Source of the DNA: CAVXYG01 sp963706835 | GTDB taxonomy: Bacteria; Actinomycetota; Actinomycetes; S36-B12; GCA-2699445 | Assembly: GCA_963706835.1 (NCBI GenBank) | Contig: CAVPOB010000014.1 | Coordinates: 203,275-267,274 of the forward strand | Length of the DNA: 64,000 nt | Reading direction: 5' to 3' | In this document: one piece after another, positions 18,096 to 25,424 of the stretch | How the letters are laid out: the number at the start of each line of letters is the position of its first letter | How positions within the stretch are numbered: the first letter of the stretch is position 1 | Program-made: the position numbers and the translations under genes | The notes under the pieces: generated by a model | Told to the model about the DNA's origin: nothing | The model's database searches: none | What the model saw: only the letters and a program-made list of their open reading frames with translations

Positions 18096-19074
18096 GCACG
18101 AAGGCGCCGGTCACATCGCCGTCGCGCAGCCGGCGCAGACCCTCGCCCGCCTGTTCCAAGGGCAACGTCTCATACGCGGTGCGCACCCCGGCCGGGCCGG
18201 TGATCGCGAGGAACTCGGTCACGTCGGCGCGGGTCACGTTCGCGACCGAGCGGATCTGCCGCTCCCACCACAGGTCCCCATAGTCGATCGGCCCGATCGG
18301 GTCGAGGTGAATGGCGTTGATGGCCACGACACCGCCGCGGTCGAGGTCCTGCAGGGCGCGCACGACCACCCAGCCCGCCGGCGCGAACGTGATCGCGGCA
18401 TCCAGCGCTGCCGGCAGCGCCTCCTCGTACGTGCCGGCCCAGGCCGCACCCAGGTCTCGGGCCCGGGCGGCCTCGCCCGCCGACCGAGTGATGACCGAGC
18501 ACTCCACCCCCCAGTACCGGGCTACCTGGATGGCCAGTGAGGCAGATGCCCCGAACCCGTACAGGCCCAGCCGCGCCCCGGCGCTGTCCGGGCCGATGCC
18601 GGCGACCCGCAACGATCGGTAGCCGATCACCCCGCCGCACAGCAGCGGCGCCAGTGCCGCGTCATCGGCGTCCGGCAGGGGGAAGGCGTAGTCGGCGCGC
18701 GCGAGCACCTGCTGCGCCCAACCGCCATCGACGTCATAGCCGGTGAAGGTCGCCCGACGGCACAGATTCTCCCGGCCGGCGCGGCACCATCGACAGGTGC
18801 CGCAGGCCCCCGCCAGCCAGCACAGTCCGACACGCTGGCCGATCCGATCGGGTGGGCCTGCGATGATCCGTCCCACCACCTGGTGCCCGGGGATGACCGG
18901 GCTGCGGTGCGGGGGAAGGTCGCCGGTCGCGATCTGCAGGTCGGTGCGGCACATCGCCGATGCCGTCACCTCGATGAGGACCTCCCCGTCGGCGGGCCTC
19001 GGGTCCGGGACATCGCAGACGGCAACCGCCCGGACCGGGTCGGGTCCCGGGTCGGTGACCAGCACTGCGCGCAC
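18085..19074 (-). CDS. Zinc-dependent alcohol dehydrogenase
   Basis: The 329-aa medium-chain dehydrogenase has the catalytic zinc cysteine in AMCRTDLQ near residue 42, GHQVVGR, and the structural-zinc cysteines in CGTCRWCRAGRENLC near residues 92-106. The Rossmann motif is in LGLYGFGASASLA near 168. It resembles the AdhA/MDR branch that oxidises primary alcohols or reduces aldehydes with NAD(P)H. Its 3' end overlaps the amidase gene on the opposite strand by 11 bp. The GTG start follows TAGGTC at the spacing used by leaderless genes here, but that box is weak. Confidence 0.88.
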   Translation of the reverse strand: MRAVLVTDPGPDPVRAVAVCDVPDPRPADGEVLIEVTASAMCRTDLQIATGDLPPHRSPVIPGHQVVGRIIAGPPDRIGQRVGLCWLAGACGTCRWCRAGRENLCRRATFTGYDVDGGWAQQVLARADYAFPLPDADDAALAPLLCGGVIGYRSLRVAGIGPDSAGARLGLYGFGASASLAIQVARYWGVECSVITRSAGEAARARDLGAAWAGTYEEALPAALDAAITFAPAGWVVVRALQDLDRGGVVAINAIHLDPIGPIDYGDLWWERQIRSVANVTRADVTEFLAITGPAGVRTAYETLPLEQAGEGLRRLRDGDVTGAFVLIP

Positions 19075-19083
19075 GACGCCGAC

Positions 19084-19413
19084 CTACTTCGCGGGCAGGG
19101 TGCCGACGAATGCGGTCGCCCGCGCGACCCATCCGGCGACCTGCTCGGGCTGGGCGACGTGATCGGCCTGCACGGTCACCAGGCCACGCATCGGCCGACC
19201 GGTGAACTCCATCTCACGGGCGCCGGGCTGTTGCAGCGCCGACTCGTAGCCGTCCGGTCCCACCCGCACCATGAGGTCCTCGCCCAACACTCCGGCCAGC
19301 ATGTTGCCGCGCCACATGACGGCGTACCCGCCGAACATCTTGCGCGTGGTGATGTCGGCCAGCGGCGCGACGGCATCCAGCAGGCGCTCGGCCAGGTCGG
19401 TGTCGTAGGCCAC
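19084..19413 (-). CDS. TfoX N-terminal domain family protein
   Basis: The 109-aa protein matches the TfoX N-terminal domain: ITTRKMFGGYAVMWRGNMLAGVL (in part, near residues 21-43) and a later RPMRGLVTV strand. Stand-alone domains of this kind are common in actinobacteria and not tied to competence; their role is unknown. It lies 9 bp upstream of the dehydrogenase gene on the same strand, so the two may be co-transcribed. The start is a GTG. Confidence 0.8.
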   Translation of the reverse strand: MAYDTDLAERLLDAVAPLADITTRKMFGGYAVMWRGNMLAGVLGEDLMVRVGPDGYESALQQPGAREMEFTGRPMRGLVTVQADHVAQPEQVAGWVARATAFVGTLPAK

Positions 19414-19449
19414 GCGCCCAGACTGCCATAGCGGCCGCTGCGGAGCCGA

Positions 19450-19851
19450 TCAGTCGGTGACGGCCGCACACGCTGCGCACGTGCCGAACAGTTCCAGGGT
19501 GTGGCTCACATCGCTGAAGCCATGCTCGGCTGCGACGCGGTCGGCCCACTGCTCGACGCCTGGGCCGGCCACCTCGACCGTGCGCCCGCAACTGCGGCAT
19601 ACCAGATGGTGGTGGTGCTGCTGGCTGCACTGCCGGTACAACGCCTCGCCATCCTCGCGCTGCAGCACGTCCACCTCGCCGAGCTGGGCGAGCAGGCTGA
19701 GGTTGCGGTACACCGTCGCCAGGCCGATCGATTGCCCCTGCGCGCGCAGTTCCGCATGGATCTGCTGGGCGCTGCGGAAATCCGTGCGCTCCCGCAGCAG
19801 GTCGGCCACGGCCTGGCGCTGCCGGGTGGCGCGCGGCGGGGCCTGGGACAT
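19450..19851 (-). CDS. zur: Fur-family zinc uptake regulator Zur
   Basis: The 133-aa protein has the Fur-family winged helix (SAQQIHAELRAQG, then GLATVYRNLSLL recognition helix near 46-57), the metal-site sequence QQHHHHLVCRSCGRTVEV near 80-97, and a second cysteine pair in FGTCAACAAV at the end for the structural zinc. Its location upstream of znuBCA on the same strand supports a zinc regulator rather than iron. It is predicted to bind zinc and repress the znu genes and itself; a palindrome lies 25 bp upstream of its ATG. The ATG at 19851 gives the usual N-terminus (MSQAPPRATRQR). Confidence 0.88.
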   Translation of the reverse strand: MSQAPPRATRQRQAVADLLRERTDFRSAQQIHAELRAQGQSIGLATVYRNLSLLAQLGEVDVLQREDGEALYRQCSQQHHHHLVCRSCGRTVEVAGPGVEQWADRVAAEHGFSDVSHTLELFGTCAACAAVTD

Positions 19852-19876
19852 AGCGCAACGGTAACGCACATCCGGC

Positions 19877-19889
19877 GAGAACCGTTCTC
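19877..19889. promoter_or_regulatory. Candidate Zur operator upstream of zur
   Basis: GAGAACCGTTCTC is a perfect 5-bp inverted repeat around a 3-bp centre, 25 bp upstream of the zur start. On the minus strand TGAGAACGGTTCTCG keeps the TGA-x-AA ... TT-x-TC pattern of actinobacterial Zur boxes (consensus TGAAAATGATTTTCA). Autoregulation is inferred. Confidence 0.5.
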
Positions 19890-20080
19890 ACCTGCACCTG
19901 TCCGGCACCGCGAGAGCCAGCTCCGAGGGGCACCGAGACGCGGCCGCCGGGGGTTTCGCCGCTCATCGCTATCAGCGTGTGGCGCATCGGGCCGTGGCTG
20001 GGAGTAGGCACCGGTTGCGGGAATGGTGGGCTTCGCGACGCCTCCGGGCGGGTGGTTGCACGCCTCCAGGGCGGCACCCT

Positions 20081-20350
20081 TGCACCCGGAATGGGGGTAT
20101 GCACCCGCGGCGGGGGCTCACAGCACCTCCGGCACGGCAACAATGCACCCGGAATGGGGGTATGCACCCGCGGCGGGGGCTCTGCGGCCCATTTCGAGCG
20201 ATTCCGCCCCCGCGACGGGTGCAAACCCCCGAACCGGGTGCAGACCTGGCCCGCATACCGGACGCATGGCCCCCACGGCGGGTGCAAACCCCCAGAACGG
20301 GTGCAGGCCCGCCCCGCCCACGAGACGCCCAGACCCCCGAACCGGGTGCA
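20081..20350. repeat. Dyad repeat element A: four 37-bp units at 62-63-bp period
   Basis: Two forward units (20081-20117, 20144-20180) are followed by two inverted units (20206-20242, 20269-20305) and an inverted half unit (20332-20350). Each unit is TGCACCC-N5-GGGGG, a 2-bp link, and a second TGCACCC-N5-GGGGG-C. Spacers are 25-26 bp and unrelated to each other. The element sits in the 677-bp gap between zur and znuB, which holds no convincing gene; all apparent ORFs there come from the repeats. Confidence 0.9.
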
Positions 20351-20528
20351 GAAGTCCCCCGGCTCAGAGAACTGAGGCCGCCCAGGCAACCGGGCCCACT
20401 GGGCACCAGGGCAGGGCCCGGCCGCCCACCGGGCAGGACCCGGCCCGCCTGCGGCCCGGCCCGCACACTCCCCCCGCAGCCATGGGAGCCCACCACACCG
20501 TCGATTGCGACAAGCCGGTTGCATCCGC

Positions 20529-21350
20529 TCAGGTGCGCGCGCCCCGGCGCAGCGGAACGGCGGCGAAGGCCAGGATCGCGAAACCGGCCAGTGCCAGCAG
20601 CACGATAGTGGGGCCCGGGGGCACGTCGACGTAGTAGGACACCAACAGCCCCGCAACGGCCGCAATGCCGCCGATGCTCATCGCCAGCACCAGCGTGCTG
20701 CGGAACGAGGACGCCACCTGCTGGGCCGCGGCCACGGGAACGATCATGATGGCGCTGACCATGAGCAGGCCCACGATCTGCATGCCCACCACCACCGTGA
20801 TGGCCGCCATGATGGACAGCAGTCGGCTCATCCAGCCCACGGCGATGCCCTGCACCGCCGCGATCTCCGGATCCAGCGCCACCACGAAGAGTTCCCGGCC
20901 AAACACGGCGGCACAGACCAGCAGAATGGCCACCAGCGCCACCAGCGACCACACGTCCGTCGTCGACACCGTCGACAGCGAGCCGAACAGGTAGCTGTTG
21001 AGCACCGCCGTGGCCTGGTTGGAGGACAACGACACCAGCAGCACGCCGCCGGCGATGCCGCCGTAGAAGATCAGCGCCAGCGCCAGGTCGCCGGCAGTGC
21101 GCGAACGCTCCCGGATGACCTCCACCAGCAGCGCGCCGGCGGCCGCGACGACCATGGCCGTGGGAATCGGCGTGGTGCCCAGCAGCAGTGCCAGCCCGAT
21201 CCCGGTCGTGGCGATATGGCCGATGCCGTCGCCGAGCAGGGCCATGCGCCGCTGCACCAGGAAGATCCCGACGATGGGAGCCACCGGGCCGAACAGCACC
21301 GCCGCCAGCAGCGCCCGCTGCATGAAGGAGTACTCCAGGAAGTCCAGCAT
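20529..21350 (-). CDS. znuB: Zinc ABC transporter permease ZnuB
   Basis: The 273-aa permease has eight to nine hydrophobic segments and ABC-3 family motifs: RRMALLGDGIGH near residue 34-45 and FGRELFVVALDPEIA near 150. It forms the membrane channel of the high-affinity zinc importer together with ZnuC ATPase and the ZnuA binding lipoprotein. Its ATG overlaps the znuC stop as TGATG, which suggests translational coupling. Expression is expected under zinc limitation through Zur. The 3' side opens onto repeat element A. Confidence 0.93.
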   Translation of the reverse strand: MLDFLEYSFMQRALLAAVLFGPVAPIVGIFLVQRRMALLGDGIGHIATTGIGLALLLGTTPIPTAMVVAAAGALLVEVIRERSRTAGDLALALIFYGGIAGGVLLVSLSSNQATAVLNSYLFGSLSTVSTTDVWSLVALVAILLVCAAVFGRELFVVALDPEIAAVQGIAVGWMSRLLSIMAAITVVVGMQIVGLLMVSAIMIVPVAAAQQVASSFRSTLVLAMSIGGIAAVAGLLVSYYVDVPPGPTIVLLALAGFAILAFAAVPLRRGART

Positions 21351-22126
21351 CAGCCCTCCAGGAGACTCGGCGGGGTCCGCTCATCGCTGCTGTGATGACC
21401 GATGTCCGACCAGTGCTCGGGAGCGCTGGGACCGTCGTGCACGATGCGGCCCTGGTCGAGCACGATCGCGCGCGTCACCAGATCGGCGATGGCGCCGAGA
21501 CCGTGGGACACCATGATGATGGTCCGCCCTCGCAGGGATCGCAGCAGCCGGGCCAGGGACTGCTGGCTGGCCAGGTCCACCCCAGCGAATGGCTCATCGA
21601 GCACGAGGACGTCGGACTCCTCCGCCAGCGACCGGGCGATCATGACGCGGCGCTGCTGGCCGCCGGACAGGGTGTCCATGCGGTCGTGGCGCCGTTCCGC
21701 CAGACCGACGGACTCCAGCGCCCCCAGCGCGATCCGCTGGTCGGCACGGTACGACGGGCGCCACCTCGATCGCGGTGAGATGCGCGCCGACCGGACCATC
21801 TCCAGGGCGGATACCGGCACGCCGGTCGCAGCCGGCACCCGCTGCGGCACGAACGTGATGTGCTGCCAATCCCGGTACCGCGCCAGCGGCACGCCCTCGA
21901 TCCGTACCGTGCCCGTGGTCAACGGCTGCAGGCCGAGCATGGCCCGTACCAGAGTGGTCTTGCCGGAGCCGTTGGGGCCCAGCAGCACCACGAAGGATCC
22001 CCGCTGGATCGCCAAGTCGACACCGCTGAATACGGTGACGCCGTCGAAGGCGACCGAGCCCGATCGGACTTCGAAGACCGGCGCGCCGCTCGCCTGTTCG
22101 CCATCCGCGCGCTGGCCCTCGTTCAC
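21350..22126 (-). CDS. znuC: Zinc ABC transporter ATP-binding protein ZnuC
   Basis: The 258-aa ATPase has Walker A (GPNGSGKTT) near residue 50, the Q-loop FVPQR, the ABC signature LSGGQQRR near 150, Walker B LVLDEPF near 172 and the switch histidine in MVSHG. It powers the zinc importer. It overlaps znuA by 4 bp at the start and znuB by one base at the end, confirming the znuA-znuC-znuB order. The ~20-residue N-terminal extension before the first strand is slightly longer than usual. Confidence 0.93.
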   Translation of the reverse strand: MNEGQRADGEQASGAPVFEVRSGSVAFDGVTVFSGVDLAIQRGSFVVLLGPNGSGKTTLVRAMLGLQPLTTGTVRIEGVPLARYRDWQHITFVPQRVPAATGVPVSALEMVRSARISPRSRWRPSYRADQRIALGALESVGLAERRHDRMDTLSGGQQRRVMIARSLAEESDVLVLDEPFAGVDLASQQSLARLLRSLRGRTIIMVSHGLGAIADLVTRAIVLDQGRIVHDGPSAPEHWSDIGHHSSDERTPPSLLEG

Positions 22127-23049
22127 GAACAGGATTGTCCCGCCTTCAGGCTGTCGGTGTTGGACTTCATGATGGCCGAGTATCCAGCATCGTCGGTATT
22201 GCCCTCGATCGGATCCAGCAGCGCGGTGGTGGCACCGGTCTCGGCGGCGATGGTCTCCGCGGGCGCCGACGACACCAGCGACTCGAAGTAGATGGTGGTG
22301 ACGCCCCGGTCCTGGACGAGCGTGCTGATCTCGGCCAGGCGGGCCGGGCTGGGCTCGGCATCGGGGGACAATCCCGCGATGCCGACCTGCTCGAACCCGT
22401 GGGCAGCAGCCAGATAGGCGAAGGCCTCATGGCTGACGACCATGGTGTCGATGGCGCAGGAGCCCAACGCGCTGGCCATCTCCTCGCCCAGTTCGGCCAT
22501 CTGCTGCTCCAGGCCGGAGGCATCAGCGGCCACCCCAAGGTCGGCCAGCGCCGCGGCGACGTTGCCGCCCATCACCGCCATGTTCGCCGGATCCAGCCAC
22601 ACGTGCGGGTCCCACTCCTCCTCGCTGTGCTCGTCCTCGCCCTCGTGGGCCGCTTCCTCCTCGGTGTGCTCCTCGTCGTCCCCATGGCCCTCGAGCTTCT
22701 CGATGCCCGCGCTGACGTCGACGAGCTGCCCGCCCTCCTGCTCCACGGCTTCCTGCACCGCGGGCACCATGAACGGCAGGTAGGCCACGAGATCGGCGTC
22801 GGCGATCTGCGCCACTTGCTGCGGGGACAGCTCGTAGTCGTGCGGCTCGATCCCCGACGGGGTGAGCTGGATGACCTCGACATCGTCACCGACGACCTGT
22901 TCGACCGCGAAGGTGGTGGGGTAGAGGTCGGTGACGATGGTGAAGCTTGTCGAGCCACCCGCGTCGGATTCTTCAGAGCCGGAGGCACAGCCGGCCAGGA
23001 CCAATGAACCTACGGCGAGGGCGCCGATCACGGAGGCAGAGCGTGTCAT
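22123..23049 (-). CDS. znuA: Zinc ABC transporter substrate-binding lipoprotein ZnuA
   Basis: The 308-aa protein begins with a lipoprotein signal (VLAGC lipobox, Cys near residue 21). It has the cluster A-I fold: GIEPHDYELSP supplies the first zinc histidine near residue 69. A His/Asp/Glu-rich loop (HGDDEEHTEEEAAHEGEDEH) spans about 121-140, and WDPHVWLDP and VSHEAFAYL supply further ligands. The acidic-histidine loop is typical of zinc rather than manganese receptors. It is first in the znuACB operon, downstream of a Zur box, and should be anchored outside the membrane. Confidence 0.94.
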   Translation of the reverse strand: MTRSASVIGALAVGSLVLAGCASGSEESDAGGSTSFTIVTDLYPTTFAVEQVVGDDVEVIQLTPSGIEPHDYELSPQQVAQIADADLVAYLPFMVPAVQEAVEQEGGQLVDVSAGIEKLEGHGDDEEHTEEEAAHEGEDEHSEEEWDPHVWLDPANMAVMGGNVAAALADLGVAADASGLEQQMAELGEEMASALGSCAIDTMVVSHEAFAYLAAAHGFEQVGIAGLSPDAEPSPARLAEISTLVQDRGVTTIYFESLVSSAPAETIAAETGATTALLDPIEGNTDDAGYSAIMKSNTDSLKAGQSCS

Positions 23050-23070
23050 GCGCAGCAGTATTGCTGCTAC

Positions 23071-23085
23071 TGAGAATCATTGTCA
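23071..23085. promoter_or_regulatory. Zur box upstream of znuACB
   Basis: TGAGAATCATTGTCA (minus strand TGACAATGATTCTCA) lies 21 bp upstream of the znuA ATG and differs from the actinobacterial Zur consensus TGAAAATGATTTTCA at only two positions. An AGCAG/CTGCT inverted repeat lies between it and the start codon. Repression by zinc-loaded Zur is inferred. Confidence 0.7.
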
Positions 23086-23092
23086 AAACGCC

Positions 23093-24979
23093 TCAGGCCG
23101 GCTCGGCGATGCCGTCCCGTACCCGCTCCTGGCGGAGGTCGTAGAACTGCAGGGTGAGCGCCACGCCGAAGATCGGCAGCGCCACGGCGAACGTGACGGC
23201 GACGAGCGCGTTCACCACGGCGAACGGCAGCGGCGTCACCAGCAGCAGCACGGCGCCGGCCAACGGCCCGGGGACGCTCAGGGCCACCAGGAACAGGGCC
23301 ATCAGCAGCAGGGTGCGCACCCGTTTGCGGTGGGTCAGCTCGGCGCTGCGGCCCAGCGCCGAGCGGAGCGACTGCCCCTCGACCATGGCGGCCGGACCCG
23401 CCGACGCCCACCGGGCTACCAGCCAGAGCGCCAACGGCAGCAGGACGACGGTCGCCGCCAATGCGACGACCACCAGATAGGTGCCGGCCAGGAGCAGCGC
23501 CGTCGTCGGCGGCACCACGGCGCGCCGCAGCGCATCGGCGATCCCCACACGACGTTCCTCTTGTGCCACCACGGCGATCGCGGCCGCAACGACGAGGACG
23601 ATCACCGGTCCCCGCACCGCCAGCGCGACCGCCGCCGACAGTCCGACGGTCAAGGCGTCCGTGGCGCCCTTGGTGTCGATGAGCGAGTCGGTCACCGCAG
23701 TCTGCAGGATTCGGTCGGACAGCAGCAGCGCCAGCGCCGATGCCGCGAGGAACACCGCACTGAGGCCGCCGAGCACCGGCAGTCTGCGCAGATAGATCCC
23801 GATGGCCGCCGTGAGGATCTGCCCGGAGCGACGCTCGCGGTCATATCGGCTGACGTCGGCGCCGCGCCACACCGTGCCCCGGATCAGCAGCAGCAGCGCC
23901 GCGACCAGTGCCGCCGCTGCAGCGACGGTGAGCACCGGCTGGTCCAGCACTTGCAGGAAGAGCAGCGAGCCCCCCGTCGTCACTGAGCAGAATGCGCCGA
24001 CTGCAGGGCCGGGGATCGCCGGGATCGCGACGGCGCCGCTCCGTCCCTCCTCCTCCTGCCAAGCGATGGGCTGCGTCCATTGGCGCTTCGTGTTGGGGCC
24101 GGTCGGCCCGTTGTTGAACGACGGCGCCTGTTGCCCCCAGCGCCCCGGGTATGCCAGCCATTCCTGCCCTTCGGCCTCGGGACCGCCGAGTACCTCGATC
24201 TGCGGCTGCCACAGCACGCCCGGAACCGTCGGCGACACCGAGGTGTCGTCGCAGCCGAAGCCGGCCGCCGCGCTCTTGCCGAACCATCTGGCCTGGTCGT
24301 AGTAGGCCGCGTGGGATCCCTCGCTGGGGTAGACGACCGGATGCGTGCCGTCCTTGCGCAGCTTGAGGTCATCCCACTGCGCGGTCTCGCTGCCTTCGTG
24401 CTGGGCGAAGGCGACGCTGGTCGGATCGACCTCCAGCGCCTCGGCCGCAGTTGCCGCCGGGAAGATGATCTGGATCATCTCCCAATCACCTTCGTGCCGG
24501 TTGTTCCAGTCGTTGAACACCCAGTAGAACCAGTACTGCAGCGCCAGCTGACCGGGGTGCCCCGGGTCGGTGGCGGCGTTGGCGTACAACGTCGGCGGCG
24601 TCGCGCCGGAGACCTGCTTGGACCATTGGTCGTAGTCGCACCCGGGGTCCAGGGGATTGCCAGGAAGGTCCAGATGGGTGTCGGCATCGGCGGTGGCCAG
24701 GTCTTGCGCGGCGGGTGCTGGCAGCCCGCTGCCGTCGACCGGGCGCAGGGTGACGTCGTCGCGGCCCAGCACGTCGGCCACGTCGGCGGGCTGGTAGGCC
24801 TCGCCGGGACCGCACGCTTCGGCCTGCTCCCGGACCACTACCCGGGGCGCGTACCGCTCGGCGAGCGCCGCGAGCGCCGCAGCCTCGTCGGCATCCTCCT
24901 GCGCTGCAGCGGCCGGGATGCCAGTGCTGAACAGCAGCGCCGCGAGACCCGCGGCCAGCAGCCGGTCGCGCATCATCAT
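23093..24979 (-). CDS. Secreted Vps62-related domain fused to a multi-pass membrane domain
   Basis: The 628-aa protein has a signal peptide (residues 1-24, ending AAAAQ). An extracellular domain of about 290 residues follows with Vps62-family features: RYAPRVVVREQAEACGPGEA at the start, LQYWFYWVFNDWNNRHEGDWE near 155, and VYPSEGSHAAYY near 220. After residue 300 come about eight hydrophobic segments; the last part (SALGRSAELTHRKRVRTLLL) looks like the membrane domain seen beside GPDPase and DUF975 proteins. The role of Vps62 domains in bacteria is unknown. The first of three tandem ATGs overlaps the stop of the NTF2-like gene (ATGATGATG), so the two are probably translated together. Confidence 0.72.
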   Translation of the reverse strand: MMMRDRLLAAGLAALLFSTGIPAAAAQEDADEAAALAALAERYAPRVVVREQAEACGPGEAYQPADVADVLGRDDVTLRPVDGSGLPAPAAQDLATADADTHLDLPGNPLDPGCDYDQWSKQVSGATPPTLYANAATDPGHPGQLALQYWFYWVFNDWNNRHEGDWEMIQIIFPAATAAEALEVDPTSVAFAQHEGSETAQWDDLKLRKDGTHPVVYPSEGSHAAYYDQARWFGKSAAAGFGCDDTSVSPTVPGVLWQPQIEVLGGPEAEGQEWLAYPGRWGQQAPSFNNGPTGPNTKRQWTQPIAWQEEEGRSGAVAIPAIPGPAVGAFCSVTTGGSLLFLQVLDQPVLTVAAAAALVAALLLLIRGTVWRGADVSRYDRERRSGQILTAAIGIYLRRLPVLGGLSAVFLAASALALLLSDRILQTAVTDSLIDTKGATDALTVGLSAAVALAVRGPVIVLVVAAAIAVVAQEERRVGIADALRRAVVPPTTALLLAGTYLVVVALAATVVLLPLALWLVARWASAGPAAMVEGQSLRSALGRSAELTHRKRVRTLLLMALFLVALSVPGPLAGAVLLLVTPLPFAVVNALVAVTFAVALPIFGVALTLQFYDLRQERVRDGIAEPA

Positions 24980-25371
24980 GCCGGGGACGTGCTCGCCAGC
25001 AGCGCTGCCATGCGCTCCTTCACGGCGTGGATGGCCGACAGCGGGCGCAGCATCACCTTGAACTCGGTGATCCGGTCCCGGTCGTCGAAGCGGATCATGT
25101 CGACGCCGTTCACGCTCAGCCCGTCCACGACGGTCTCGAACTCCAGCACGGCAGTGTCCCCGGACGCCACCTCGCGGACGTAGCGGAAGTCGGTGCCGAC
25201 GCCGAGCACATGCATGGCACCGGCCAGGTACAGCATCACCTGGTCTCGGCCGATGACCGGACGGTGCATCACCGGGGAGGCGAAGACCGCGTCGGCGGTG
25301 AGCAGCTCCATCAGGAGGGCCGGGTCCTGCTGGGCGACGACCTGGTGCCAGCGATGCAGTCCTGCTTCCAT
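24976..25371 (-). CDS. NTF2-like/SnoaL-type small protein
   Basis: The 131-aa product has the NTF2-like fold order: long N-terminal helix (RWHQVVAQQDPALLMELL), LTADAVFASPV loop near 25-35, IGRDQVMLYL, and a C-terminal sheet with AVLEFETVVDGLSVNGVDMIRFDD. Such domains bind small hydrophobic molecules or act as isomerase/cyclase scaffolds; catalytic residues cannot be assigned here. It is the first gene of a two-gene unit with the Vps62-like protein. TACTGT lies 8 nt before the ATG and may be its -10 box. Confidence 0.72.
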   Translation of the reverse strand: MEAGLHRWHQVVAQQDPALLMELLTADAVFASPVMHRPVIGRDQVMLYLAGAMHVLGVGTDFRYVREVASGDTAVLEFETVVDGLSVNGVDMIRFDDRDRITEFKVMLRPLSAIHAVKERMAALLASTSPA

Positions 25372-25412
25372 GGGGATCCACAGTACGGGCTGGCAGTCGC
25401 AGCGATGCGTCC

Positions 25413-25418
25413 TACGCT
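25413..25418 (+). promoter_or_regulatory. Leaderless -10 box (TACGCT) for the multicopper oxidase gene
   Basis: TACGCT ends exactly 6 nt before the GTG at 25425; there is no room for a ribosome site. Confidence 0.55.
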
Positions 25419-25424
25419 GGAACC

